64,000 bases of DNA from NCBI GenBank assembly GCA_902589475.1, contig CACITD010000001.1:1-64000 (forward strand), given 5' to 3'. The translations under genes and the position numbers were made by a program. The DNA comes from an uncultured Alphaproteobacteria bacterium (GTDB lineage Bacteria; Pseudomonadota; Alphaproteobacteria; Thalassobaculales; Thalassobaculaceae). Numbering within the stretch: position 1 is the stretch's first letter; each line of letters opens with the position of its first letter. Below are positions 27,094-36,460 of this stretch, one piece after another. The notes beneath the pieces were generated by a model. It ran no database searches. It was not told the DNA's origin and saw only the letters and a list, made by a program, of their open reading frames with translations.

Positions 27094-27434
27094 AAGTATG
27101 CGAACAATTCTGGGAAATAATCAAAAAAGGATTTCAAATTTAAAAGATATACATCTACCACTCGGCCAACAACCGCAACCTAATTCAGATAGAAACATCA
27201 CGGGTTCGCAAAATCTATCACCCAAAAAAAACTTTACTACTGACCATGACCTTATCCTCTGCGTTTAGAAGCAAATAATTAGCTAAATAGAGACTATTAC
27301 ATATGACTGAAAATTGCTGCAGCACTAATTGCTGAATCAATAAATAAATGATAGTCCTCATTCATCTGTGAAAGATACTTTTCAGTATAATTTAACATCT
27401 AGGTAAGAGAATAATCTCACCAGGGGACTAACAC
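27094..27434. other. Gene-free intergenic region
   Basis: This 341-base AT-rich gap separates the divergent small membrane protein and adenosine-deaminase-like genes and should hold their promoters. The only striking element is a perfect 10-base palindrome TGCTGCAGCA at 27315-27324. I see no RNA gene and no convincing terminator. Confidence 0.6.
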
Positions 27435-28517
27435 ATGCCCATCAAAAATCTCAGACATCTTCCTAAAGCGCATCTGCATCTGCATTTAGAAGGCGCAATG
27501 CGTCCCGCAACACTCACAGAATTCTGTGAACGTTACAAAATAAAGCGGCCTAGTGATACGAGAGGGAAACAGTTTTCAAATTTCGCTGCTTTCAATGAAG
27601 TCTATAGAGCTGCTTCAGATAGCATTCGCACGAGACAAGATTTGGCCCGGGTTATTCAAGAAGTTGCAGAAGACGCTGCTAAAGATGGTGCAACCTGGAT
27701 TGAGCCAGCCTTTGACGCAGATAGGTATACGATATTACGAGCAGACAGGTCGCTTAGATTATTTGAAACGCCTTACGAGGGATGGCTATTTGTTCTAGAG
27801 GCGGCCGGAATGGCTTCTGAAAAAACTGGAGTGGGAATTAGTTTTATTTCAGCCATTGACCGCACGCGCCCAATAGAACAGGCCAATGAAAGAGCTAAGC
27901 TTACCTCTAATTTGATTTCTTCACAGAAGCACCAGATTACCGCAAAAAATATAAATGGTGGCGAACCTTACGCGGGGATAATAGGCCTCGGCCTCCATGG
28001 AAATGAAGAGGGGTACCCGCCAGAGATTTTTGCAGAAGCTTTCCAAATCGTCACAAAAAAAACAGAAGCCTTATCAATTCCCCATGCTGGCGAAATAGCA
28101 CCAACTCCCGGGAAGGGCCCAGAATCTGTTGAAAAAGCGATGGATATATTAAGCGCATCGCGCATCCAGCACGGTGTTCTAGCAATTCAAGATGAGGTTT
28201 TGATAGAAAAAATTAAAGAAAAAAATATATGCTTGGATGTCTGTCCCTCATCAAACATTCAATTGAGTGTTTTTCCTAATATTCAGGCACATCCATTACC
28301 ACTTTTAATTGAATCAGGGGTCTCGTGTTCGCTGGGTAGTGATGACCCTCTTCTCTTTGGCCCAAGTCTTCTCGATGAGTTTGAACTTTGCCGTGAACAA
28401 ATGCGTTTATCCGATAATACATTGGCGCAATTGGCTCGAAATTCATTTAAATACAGTGGGGCTCCTAAAAAAATCGTTGAGCAAGGTTTAAGAGATATAG
28501 ATGCTTGGTTAAATTAG
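27435..28517 (+). CDS. Adenosine deaminase family protein
   Basis: The 360-residue TIM-barrel enzyme has the zinc motif HLHLHLEGAM at residues 13-22, the IPHAGE motif near residue 217 (zinc/catalytic His and Glu) and SLGSDDPLLFG near 295 with the paired Asp residues. It deaminates adenosine, adenine or a related aminopurine. The family also includes adenine and aminodeoxyfutalosine deaminases, and sequence alone does not separate them here. GAGG-like AGGGG precedes the ATG. It is a single gene, convergent with the amidase at 28556. Confidence 0.85.
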   Translation: MPIKNLRHLPKAHLHLHLEGAMRPATLTEFCERYKIKRPSDTRGKQFSNFAAFNEVYRAASDSIRTRQDLARVIQEVAEDAAKDGATWIEPAFDADRYTILRADRSLRLFETPYEGWLFVLEAAGMASEKTGVGISFISAIDRTRPIEQANERAKLTSNLISSQKHQITAKNINGGEPYAGIIGLGLHGNEEGYPPEIFAEAFQIVTKKTEALSIPHAGEIAPTPGKGPESVEKAMDILSASRIQHGVLAIQDEVLIEKIKEKNICLDVCPSSNIQLSVFPNIQAHPLPLLIESGVSCSLGSDDPLLFGPSLLDEFELCREQMRLSDNTLAQLARNSFKYSGAPKKIVEQGLRDIDAWLN

Positions 28518-28555
28518 ATGCTGAAAAAAATAATGAAAGGTAGCTTGCCAGTTTG

Positions 28556-30001
28556 TTATTGTAGAGGCGGCACCTCACCCGGCTTTGGATCTATAGGGAC
28601 TAACTCACTTAACTTGCTAGACTTTTCGAATAAACTCGCAGCTGCTAGCACAGCTGCCTCGCCACGAGGTCGACCGACTATCTGCAATCCGACGGGCCGT
28701 TGATATTTGTCAAATCCACAGGGTAATGACAGTGCAGGCGATGCACTTAGTGTCACTGCGCCCGTCAAAAGGGATGCTCCCATATAGTGTTCTAGTTTTT
28801 GCCCGTCTATAGTCAAAGGGTGACGCAAATTTACGTCAAAAGCTGGTGTGTTTGCGCCTGGTGTTATCAGCAACTCATATTCTCGGAATACGGCAGCAAA
28901 AGTTTCATATATTTGTTTTCTGGCACGCTCGGCACGTGCTAAGTCGGATGTACTTTGATTAAGGCCTATTTCGGTATTCCAAATGATATCCTTTTTAACC
29001 TGGTCACGATGATTTTTGAGTTGTAATTCTCTATCGATAACAAACTGGTGTGATCGCAATGCAAGAAAAGTTGACTCCAAATCTTCTATTTCTAAAACAA
29101 TCTCATCCACTTCTACGCCCATGGATTTAAAATGCTCCATAGATTTGGCTGCAATCTCCCTTGTCTCCTTATCAACTGGCGCGCCGCCAATAGTGGATGC
29201 ATAAGCAATGCGTCTGGGGGGCACCGCTTTTTGCACAGATTCTGAGAATGACTCAGTTGGCGCATCAAATGTCATAGGGTCCAGAGGGCAAAATCCTGCC
29301 ATAGTGTCAAGAAACAAAGCGACGTCTTCTACCGTGCGGGCCATCGGTCCTTGAACAGATAATGGTGAAAACATTGTGTTCACCGTGCCTCGCGTCACTC
29401 TTCCTGGCGAGGGTCGCAGCCCAACTACCGAACAGTATGTGGCAGGTCGTCGCAAACTCCCACCATGATCACTCCCGTGAGCCAGCCAGACTTGCCCCGC
29501 TGCCAAGGCAGCTGCCCCTCCTCCTGTTGAACCCGCCGGCGTCAATGATGTATTCCAAGGGTTACAGGTTTTGCCAAAAACATCATTAAAGGTCGACCCA
29601 CCAGCGCCAAACTCTGGAGTGTTTGATTTTGCAATTATTATACCTCCCATATTTTCAATTCTCTTGACTAGAGGGTGCGAAGTTTTTGGGATATGATCTT
29701 TGAAGATTGTGGAACCATAAGTGGTACGAACACCAGCCACATCAGTAAGGTCTTTTATTGCAACCGGCAGCCCCGCCAACCAGCCTCTGTTATTTTCTGA
29801 CCCGTGTCGTTCCTTTTCCATCAAAGCCTTTGCTTGGGCTCGGGCTCTTTCTAGACATAATGTTGGCAATGCATTAATAGCTGGTTCTGTTTCCAGGATA
29901 CGAGTTTCAGCTGCTGAGATCAGCTCTAGGGGTGAAATTTCACCCTTTTTCAAACCCTCTACCACTTCTGAGGCAGTCAATTGCACTAAACCTTTATCCA
30001 T
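28556..30001 (-). CDS. Amidase signature family hydrolase (second copy)
   Basis: The start at 30001 (481 residues) is chosen for the GAGGAG ribosome site just before it; ATG codons at 30013 and 30046 are in frame but less well placed. The catalytic Lys83 (PVAIKDLTDVAG), cis-Ser158 (PAGSTGGGAAA) and nucleophile Ser182 (GSDHGGSLRRPA) are all present. The GSDHGGSLR variant marks a different subgroup from the amidase at 11021. It cleaves a carboxamide; the substrate is unknown. It is monocistronic, with a TTGTAAA/TTTACAA dyad in its upstream gap. Confidence 0.9.
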   Translation of the reverse strand: MDKGLVQLTASEVVEGLKKGEISPLELISAAETRILETEPAINALPTLCLERARAQAKALMEKERHGSENNRGWLAGLPVAIKDLTDVAGVRTTYGSTIFKDHIPKTSHPLVKRIENMGGIIIAKSNTPEFGAGGSTFNDVFGKTCNPWNTSLTPAGSTGGGAAALAAGQVWLAHGSDHGGSLRRPATYCSVVGLRPSPGRVTRGTVNTMFSPLSVQGPMARTVEDVALFLDTMAGFCPLDPMTFDAPTESFSESVQKAVPPRRIAYASTIGGAPVDKETREIAAKSMEHFKSMGVEVDEIVLEIEDLESTFLALRSHQFVIDRELQLKNHRDQVKKDIIWNTEIGLNQSTSDLARAERARKQIYETFAAVFREYELLITPGANTPAFDVNLRHPLTIDGQKLEHYMGASLLTGAVTLSASPALSLPCGFDKYQRPVGLQIVGRPRGEAAVLAAASLFEKSSKLSELVPIDPKPGEVPPLQ

Positions 30002-30083
30002 ATTACTCCTCATTATCGTACGCAAATTTAAGAACCAATTTCCCAATTAAAAATTCGTAAATTTAAGGCATCAAAAGATGGGA

Positions 30084-30098
30084 TTGTAAAATTTACAA
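30084..30098. promoter_or_regulatory. 15-base dyad upstream of the amidase
   Basis: TTGTAAA-a-TTTACAA is a perfect dyad with a single central base, about 85 bases before the amidase start. It could be an operator. The DNA is AT-rich, so chance symmetry cannot be excluded. Confidence 0.25.
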
Positions 30099-30257
30099 AA
30101 ACGTGGCCGTAGCCGCCCGCAAATTATTGGTAAATTTCAACCTTTATTGATCTTCTAACCGTTGCACATAAAGATGATGTTTGCTATATCAATCTGCTTG
30201 CCACAATAACAATCTCAATAATCCTTTTGGCGGAATAAAAAAGAGTATCCTGTAGTT

Positions 30258-30578
30258 ATGCCCATACGACAAATTGTACGAGACGCTTTTCAGGTTGACG
30301 AGCTAGTTCACCAATTCACAGTTCTTGATGTCGAAGATGGGCTGCTTCAAACAGGGTCTGAGAAGGAAGTAAATGAGAATAAGGACTACAGCGACCGCTA
30401 CATTATAGAGGAAGCTCAAAATCGTTTAAAACTCCTTGAAAAACAAATCACGAAACTCGATGAAGAACACGAAGACGATAGCACTTACAGAATTGAACTT
30501 CAGTTCCTAGAACAAGAAAAGAATCAACTGCAGCTCTTCTTGAAAAAATGGGGCCCCCAGGAAGTATTTGAAGGCTAA
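30258..30578 (+). CDS. Hypothetical helical protein
   Basis: The 106-residue acidic protein is not recognised. Residues 45-95 (EEAQNRLKLLEKQITKLDEEH...) form a heptad-like, Glu/Lys/Leu-rich helix likely to be a coiled coil. The N-terminus (IRQIVRDAFQVDEL) is also helical. No signal peptide or cysteines are visible. It stands alone between divergent or unrelated genes, with only a weak ribosome site. The real-gene call rests on codon-consistent composition, no overlap with other genes and the amphipathic pattern. Confidence 0.55.
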   Translation: MPIRQIVRDAFQVDELVHQFTVLDVEDGLLQTGSEKEVNENKDYSDRYIIEEAQNRLKLLEKQITKLDEEHEDDSTYRIELQFLEQEKNQLQLFLKKWGPQEVFEG

Positions 30579-30740
30579 CTTAAAAAAGTCCTTTTATTCG
30601 TTTACAGTAAAAACTCCTAACAAACAGCAAATAAATGCTGTGCCACACATGCTTTTTTGGTTATCTGTTGTTAAAAAATATGCCAAGCTTAAGATGTCTG
30701 CTAATGCAATATACTTATCAATCGTCGGGGTAATTCTAAA

Positions 30741-31142
30741 ATGATTACAGGAAGATGTTATTGTGGTGAGCTAGAATACGAATTCGATAAGAGTTCCATA
30801 CAGTCTCAAATGCTTTGCCTATGCAGGGAGTGTAGATACCTTTCGGGCGGAGGACCCAATACTTCTATTGTTATAAAAGAAGAGACTTTTAAATTTACGA
30901 AAGGCAAACCAAAAATCTTTAAACGAGGCGACCTCGAAAACCCAAGAGTTCGTTACTTTTGCGGTGATTGTGGGACGCATATTTGCGTAGAAAGTCCGCC
31001 GCGGCCTGGGATGTTGGTCCTTAAGATTGGAACTTTAAATGATCACTCATGGTTTCGGCCTGAATCAGCCATTTTCTGCGTAGACAAACAAGAGTACCAT
31101 CAAGTCCCTGAAGATATTCCACATTATGAGCGACTTCCATAG
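30741..31142 (+). CDS. GFA family (Mss4-like zinc) protein
   Basis: The 133-residue protein has the zinc-binding GFA fold: CYCGELEYEF near residues 6-15, CLCRECRYLSGG near 27-38 and YFCGDCGTHICVES near 72-85. This family is named after glutathione-dependent formaldehyde-activating enzyme (Gfa), though most members lack proven activity. The many Cys pairs are structural zinc ligands. It is a single gene; gor elsewhere in the window shows that the cell makes glutathione. Confidence 0.88.
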   Translation: MITGRCYCGELEYEFDKSSIQSQMLCLCRECRYLSGGGPNTSIVIKEETFKFTKGKPKIFKRGDLENPRVRYFCGDCGTHICVESPPRPGMLVLKIGTLNDHSWFRPESAIFCVDKQEYHQVPEDIPHYERLP

Positions 31143-31271
31143 TAGTCGATTATTAGAAAAATCGAAGATTGCTTTTCCACTAGCCGTAATTAATGAGCTA
31201 CGGATGGAGAGCTGTTTTGAAACTTTTTTGAGAATTTAAAGTAAATATCCTTAGACATAGGTCAAACGAAA

Positions 31272-33095
31272 CTACTCTACCGTCACACTTTTTGCTAAAT
31301 TACGTGGCTGGTCAATCTCAGTACCCTTTTCCTTTGCCGTATGGTAAGCCAGTAATTGAACTGGCAGGGAATAAAGGATGGGAGTTAATATTGGATGAAC
31401 TCTTGGCATCCTAAAAATCCATGTCGCAGCTTCGTGTAATTTTTCAATGCCTTTATCATCAGAAAGCAAAACCACTCGGGCTCCTCTAGCAAGGGCTTCC
31501 TTAAGATTAGATGACGTCTTTTCAAACCATTCATCATGCGGGGCAACCATAACAACAGGAACACCCCTCTCTAGCAGTGCTATTGGACCGTGTTTCATTT
31601 CGCCTGCCGCATATCCTTCAGCATGAATGTAACTGATTTCCTTTAGCTTCAAAGCGCCTTCGAGAGCGATAGGAAAATTTACCCCTCTTCCCAAATAGAT
31701 GACATCTTGCGACAAGGCTAGCTCGCTACTGGCACCTATCCAATCTAGATCGTCAGATAACACTCTTGCCAGCAAGCTTGGCAAATTCGCAAGGTTATCA
31801 GTTATTTTTTTGGCCTCTCTATCAGACAGAACACCACGCAGCTCGCCCCAATGCACCGCCATAGTCAATAATGTAACCAGCTGTGTTGTAAAAGCCTTAG
31901 TCGAAGCGACGGATATTTCCGGCCCGGCCAGTGTTTTTAGTACAGTATCTGACTCACGTGCTATCGTGCTTTCGGGAACATTAACTAAACTAATAATATT
32001 TTGCCCATTTTCTTTGGCATAACGTTGCGCCATTAAAGTATCCAAGCTTTCGCCCGATTGAGAAATAAAAAGTGCGGCCCCGTTTTTAATTAGTACGGGA
32101 TTCCGATATCGAAACTCGGAAGCGATATCTACCTCGGTTGGAATTCTAGCCAAATTTTCAAACCAATATTTGGCCACCATACCAGCATAAAAACTAGTTC
32201 CAGCGGCAACTATCGTGAGTTTTGGCAACTCTGAAGGACAAAATTTAAATTTAGGTAAAGTAATTTTTCCGGTTGTTGGGCTACAATATGATGCAAATGT
32301 ATACCCGATGACTTCTGGTTGCTCATTAATCTCTTTCTCCATGTAATGAGCGTATTTTCCTTTATCAGGTGTTTTATTTGATGCATCTGTAATTTTAGAA
32401 GGTCTTTCTACGATCTCATTCTTTAGATTAAAAATTTTAGCTTCATCTTTCGTAATGATCGCCCAATCGCCATCTTCAAAGTAACTGATTTTTCTGGATA
32501 AATGTGCCAGCGCCAAGGCGTCTGACCCCAAAAACATTTCGTCATCCCCGTAGGCAATGGCCAGTGGGGAATATTTTCGAGCAGCCAGTAATGTGTCCGG
32601 ATGCTGAGCCATCATAATAAGTAACGCAAATGCTCCTTGTATTTTCGAGAGCAACGCCTGCATCATTTCTTTTGGTTGCATCCCAGCTTGCAAATATGCG
32701 TTAGCTAGATGAGCCACAACCTCTGTATCAGTCTCTGTTTGCATTGTAACGCCGTCGTTGGCCAACTCTTCCTTCAACTGTTGGTAATTCTCTATTATTC
32801 CATTATGAACGACCGCCACTTGCCCTGATACGTGAGGATGTGCATTTTCAATACTGGGCACGCCGTGGGTAGCCCATCGCGTATGTCCAATACCTATTGA
32901 GCCTGATATGGGTTGCTTAACTAACGCTTGTTCTAAATTGCTTAGTTTTCCCGCAGCTCTGCAACGCTCTATTTTTCTATTTTTAATCGCGGAAATACCT
33001 GCAGAGTCATAACCGCGGTATTCTAATCGTTTCAAAGAAGTCAGAATTCTTTTCGTAACACTTTGAGTACTTATGATGCCTACGATGCCACACAT
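31272..33095 (-). CDS. glmS: Glutamine--fructose-6-phosphate aminotransferase
   Basis: The 607-residue enzyme starts MCGIVGI, giving the N-terminal Cys nucleophile after Met removal. It has an Ntn glutaminase domain (HTRWATHG, NGIIENY) to about residue 240, then two SIS isomerase domains (SQSGESLDT near 350, STKAFTTQ near 400) and the C-terminal PRNLAKSVTVE. It makes glucosamine-6-phosphate for peptidoglycan and lipopolysaccharide. It starts nine bases after glmU, so the two are one operon. No glmS ribozyme is possible in so short a gap. Confidence 0.98.
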   Translation of the reverse strand: MCGIVGIISTQSVTKRILTSLKRLEYRGYDSAGISAIKNRKIERCRAAGKLSNLEQALVKQPISGSIGIGHTRWATHGVPSIENAHPHVSGQVAVVHNGIIENYQQLKEELANDGVTMQTETDTEVVAHLANAYLQAGMQPKEMMQALLSKIQGAFALLIMMAQHPDTLLAARKYSPLAIAYGDDEMFLGSDALALAHLSRKISYFEDGDWAIITKDEAKIFNLKNEIVERPSKITDASNKTPDKGKYAHYMEKEINEQPEVIGYTFASYCSPTTGKITLPKFKFCPSELPKLTIVAAGTSFYAGMVAKYWFENLARIPTEVDIASEFRYRNPVLIKNGAALFISQSGESLDTLMAQRYAKENGQNIISLVNVPESTIARESDTVLKTLAGPEISVASTKAFTTQLVTLLTMAVHWGELRGVLSDREAKKITDNLANLPSLLARVLSDDLDWIGASSELALSQDVIYLGRGVNFPIALEGALKLKEISYIHAEGYAAGEMKHGPIALLERGVPVVMVAPHDEWFEKTSSNLKEALARGARVVLLSDDKGIEKLHEAATWIFRMPRVHPILTPILYSLPVQLLAYHTAKEKGTEIDQPRNLAKSVTVE

Positions 33096-33104
33096 CTTCT
33101 ATGT

Positions 33105-34442
33105 TTATTCTTTGGATTGTTTTTTTGCTCGAAAACGAGATGCGCCCCCTGACACCTGACGCGTTTCGGTGCGAGTTAATGCAATTGAATCTTCTGGCAC
33201 CGCCTTTGTAATTGTGCTTCCAGCGCCAACTATCGCACCATTACCAACTTCAACGGGTGCAACCAGTGCCACATTCGAACCTATAAATGTATTAGAACCA
33301 ATTTTTGTCGTGTGCTTGTGAAACCCATCATAATTACATGTTATTGTCCCTGCTCCAATATTACTTGAGGCGCCAATCTCTGCATCACCAACATAAGATA
33401 AATGATTAACTTTTGATCCTTCACCAATTTGTGACTTTTTCACTTCGACAAAATTTCCTATGCGAGCTTCATTCCCAATGTCAGCTCCCTCCCTCAGCCG
33501 AGCGTACGGTCCGATGATGGAGCCATTACCTACTTTCGCTCCTTCTATATGCGAAAAGCTCTTTATTTCACAGTTTTCACCGATATTGACTCCCTTACCA
33601 AAAACGACGTGTGGATGTACTCTAGTGTCACGACCAATTTTTGTATCGTACGATAAAAATACCGTCTCAGGAGCAACAAAGCTTACACCGTTCGACATCA
33701 TTTGCGATTTTAACCGAGATTGCATGATATTTTCTGCTTTAGCTAAATCTTGTTGTGTGTCGATCCCTAATGCTTCGGTTTCGTCACCTTCAACAATACT
33801 TACGTACCCACCATTTTGATTTGAAATTTCAATTATATCGGTAAGATAGTATTCGCCCTTAGAATTACTTGCCTCTAAACAATCCAAAAAGCCGGGGAGC
33901 TTATGACCATCAATTGCCATAGCGCCACCATTGTATAGCTTTATAGATTGATTTATGCACCCTGCTTCAGCAGCCTCCACGATTTTTTGTAATTCACCCC
34001 GAGAATTTTGTAACAATCTACCATACGTGTTAGGTGTTGGCGCTTTAAAACCAAACACCACAACATCCGGAGGATCTTCTATATTACGGGCGTCCGTAAT
34101 TTTCCTTAGAGTTCCGCTTCCAATAAGAGGGTCCGCTCCGAATGTAACCAAAACAGTTCCATCAAATTGACCTAACGCCTCCACTGCAGCCTTTACAGCA
34201 TCACCTGTTCCGAGAGGGTTAACTTGATAAACGACATGGCAACCATCTAACACAGACTTAACTTCCTGCTGTTCAGGCGAAAGTACAACCACAATATCTT
34301 TTGGCTTAAGTTCCTTAACAGACGATAATACATGCGAAATTAGCGGCAAGCCTACCAAATTATGCAAAACTTTTGGTTTACTGGACTTCATCCTAGTACC
34401 CTTGCCGGCAGCAAGAATTACAACAGCTAGCGCATTCGACAT
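33105..34442 (-). CDS. glmU: Bifunctional N-acetylglucosamine-1-phosphate uridyltransferase/acetyltransferase
   Basis: The 445-residue protein has the nucleotidyltransferase start VILAAGKGTRMKSSKPKVLH at residues 8-27, then a left-handed beta-helix of hexapeptide repeats from about 245, with IGAGTITCNYDGFHKHTT near 370 holding acetyltransferase residues. It makes UDP-GlcNAc. It is transcribed into glmS and is divergent from gph, an arrangement common in alphaproteobacteria. Confidence 0.97.
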   Translation of the reverse strand: MSNALAVVILAAGKGTRMKSSKPKVLHNLVGLPLISHVLSSVKELKPKDIVVVLSPEQQEVKSVLDGCHVVYQVNPLGTGDAVKAAVEALGQFDGTVLVTFGADPLIGSGTLRKITDARNIEDPPDVVVFGFKAPTPNTYGRLLQNSRGELQKIVEAAEAGCINQSIKLYNGGAMAIDGHKLPGFLDCLEASNSKGEYYLTDIIEISNQNGGYVSIVEGDETEALGIDTQQDLAKAENIMQSRLKSQMMSNGVSFVAPETVFLSYDTKIGRDTRVHPHVVFGKGVNIGENCEIKSFSHIEGAKVGNGSIIGPYARLREGADIGNEARIGNFVEVKKSQIGEGSKVNHLSYVGDAEIGASSNIGAGTITCNYDGFHKHTTKIGSNTFIGSNVALVAPVEVGNGAIVGAGSTITKAVPEDSIALTRTETRQVSGGASRFRAKKQSKE

Positions 34443-34627
34443 ACTTTCAATAACTCACACTTGTAGAAACGAGGTCGCAAAACAAAATGACACATTCATC
34501 TCACATCAGGAAATAAATATTTATTACTGAATCTTACAATCTGATAAAAACTATTTTGATTTTGAACGTGACAATGATTTATATAAAAATCATCAGTCCA
34601 CAAACAATTTGCTCACATAAAATAATC

Positions 34628-35296
34628 ATGCAACAAAAGGATACCATCATCTTTGATCTTGATGGCACGCTTGTAGACAGCGCTCCGGACCTTCACGCAT
34701 GTGCGAATCGACTTTTGAAAAGATATCACCAACCCACGATTTCACTTAAGCAAAGTCAAAAATTTATTGGGGACGGTGTTCGACAATTCGTTAAATCGGC
34801 CTGGCTTCAATCAAATAAGGAGATGGATGAAAGCCAATTAACAAAACTACAAGATGAATTTTTGCTAGATTATCAAAATCAACCATCACAACTGAGTGAA
34901 ACTTATCCAGAGGTACGTGAAACTTTAGATCAACTATCGCATTTTGGATACAAAATGGCGGTCTGCACCAACAAACCTCAAGTAGCAGCTGAAACTCTTC
35001 TGAAAAATCTTGGTTTAAGAGACTATTTTTCGCAAATAGCCGGTGGTGATTTCTATGGTGTGAAAAAACCCAACAAGTTACACTTGTTAAACTTATTGAA
35101 CGATCTGGGAAAATCCCCATCCTCAGCGGTCATGATTGGTGACAATGAGCATGATGCCTATACTGCAAAAGCCGCAGAGACAATATTTATTATATGCACG
35201 TACGGTTATGCCCGCATTCCTCTGAAAGATATTCATTTTGATTTTAAAATAGACAGGTTTAGTGAACTGCTCACTCTAGAAGTGTTTAGAAGATAA
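34628..35296 (+). CDS. gph: Phosphoglycolate phosphatase (HAD family)
   Basis: From the ATG at 34628 the product is 222 residues; a longer N-terminal extension is possible but unlike the family. Motif I is FDLDGTLVDSAPDLH with the nucleophilic Asp, motif II CTNKP near 115, a Lys in GVKKP near 146 and motif III MIGDNEHDA near 170. The cap region ISLKQSQKFIGDGVRQFV is typical of Gph. It dephosphorylates 2-phosphoglycolate formed from DNA repair or oxygenase side reactions. Its place beside glmU supports the name. Confidence 0.9.
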   Translation: MQQKDTIIFDLDGTLVDSAPDLHACANRLLKRYHQPTISLKQSQKFIGDGVRQFVKSAWLQSNKEMDESQLTKLQDEFLLDYQNQPSQLSETYPEVRETLDQLSHFGYKMAVCTNKPQVAAETLLKNLGLRDYFSQIAGGDFYGVKKPNKLHLLNLLNDLGKSPSSAVMIGDNEHDAYTAKAAETIFIICTYGYARIPLKDIHFDFKIDRFSELLTLEVFRR

Positions 35297-35321
35297 TTTT
35301 ATTGAGTTCTATTTGTTTACT

Positions 35322-36341
35322 TCATGAAGTGCTCTTGACATTAGGAAACACCTCTTCGGCCATTAAATGCATACAGTCGGTTGCTACCGACGCTTCCATA
35401 CCGGCCCACTCCATAGAAAAAATAAAGTGATTAACGCCCAATTTTCTTCTAATAGTCAAGATTTGATCGGAAACTTCCTCGGGGGATCCAATTAAGAACC
35501 TATCACCGACCAATTCATAAAAATCTCCATCTAAACTCTCTCCGTCAGGAAGTTGATCACTTTGACCTGTCCCATGATACGACTGATATTTTTTTGCCAA
35601 GAATGGAGCAGCTAGTTTGATCGCTTCTTCGCGTGTTGGGGCTACAAAAGCTTCCCGCCTAATCGGAAATTCTTTTGGGAATGGTTTATCAAATTTCTCT
35701 AATTCTTTTTTATAAAGGTCTACCTGTTTAGCCAGTGTCTCAATGGTAGTGTGTGGATTGATATACCAACAATCTCCAAATTCTGCCGCGCGCGCAATCG
35801 CAATATTAGCATTTGCGCCAATCCAAATTGGAGGATGAGGTTTTTGAATGGGCTTTGGCCAACAAACAGCGTTATTTAGTTCGAAATGGGTACCTTTCAT
35901 TTGTACACAATCTTCGGCCCAGAGTCGCTTAATCGCTATAAGGTTTTCAGTTGTTCTTGCGCCGCGTTCTTTTTGCGTAGTGCCAAAAGCATTGAATTCA
36001 ACTTCCCTGTAACCAATACCAACGCCAAAGATAAGCTTTCCGTTGCATAAAATGTCTAAAGTGGCTAGTTGTTCGGCTAAATCGAGGGGTTTGTGAAGCG
36101 GTAAAATAACAATACCAGCGTTCAACCTCGCCCGTTTCACTTCACCTGTCAATCTCGCTAGCAGGGGGATTTGCTGCAAGGCTTGATAATCTGGCGTTGA
36201 ATAATGGGAGCCCTTAGTTATTGAATCATACCCTAAACTGTCAGCCAGTCGAGCCTGTTCCAAAAGATCTTCGGCCATATGGGCCATATCTACGCCAAAC
36301 GGATATTGACCTCTTAACATTACGCCAATGTCAATTGACAT
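35322..36341 (-). CDS. LLM class flavin-dependent oxidoreductase
   Basis: The 339-residue luciferase-like protein shows ADSLGYDSITKGSHY, ARLNAGIVILPLHKP near 70-85, GKLIFGVGIGYREVEF near 103 and PHPPIWIGANANIAI near 170. A GGAGGAG ribosome site precedes the ATG. It shares little beyond the fold with the other three LLM enzymes here. It is the last gene of the minus-strand hydantoinase-type cluster, 119 bases after the M20 gene, and may oxygenate an intermediate of that pathway. Confidence 0.87.
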   Translation of the reverse strand: MSIDIGVMLRGQYPFGVDMAHMAEDLLEQARLADSLGYDSITKGSHYSTPDYQALQQIPLLARLTGEVKRARLNAGIVILPLHKPLDLAEQLATLDILCNGKLIFGVGIGYREVEFNAFGTTQKERGARTTENLIAIKRLWAEDCVQMKGTHFELNNAVCWPKPIQKPHPPIWIGANANIAIARAAEFGDCWYINPHTTIETLAKQVDLYKKELEKFDKPFPKEFPIRREAFVAPTREEAIKLAAPFLAKKYQSYHGTGQSDQLPDGESLDGDFYELVGDRFLIGSPEEVSDQILTIRRKLGVNHFIFSMEWAGMEASVATDCMHLMAEEVFPNVKSTS

Positions 36342-36460
36342 TTCTCCTCCTGATAAAACTCCTACTTAATATAACAAAAACCGTGAAACGCCAGAATTCC
36401 GTCTCGAGGTTCTTTTTTGCGTTGCTTTTGCAATAACTGCCTTGACTATGATTTATATTA

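Noticed and set aside
27014-27268. 84-codon + strand frame opposite the small membrane protein
   Set aside because: No ribosome site and polar, Asn-rich composition; the minus-strand frame has clear membrane segments.
33096-33104. glmS ribozyme upstream of glmS
   Set aside because: Only nine bases separate glmU and glmS, and this ribozyme is typical of Gram-positive bacteria.
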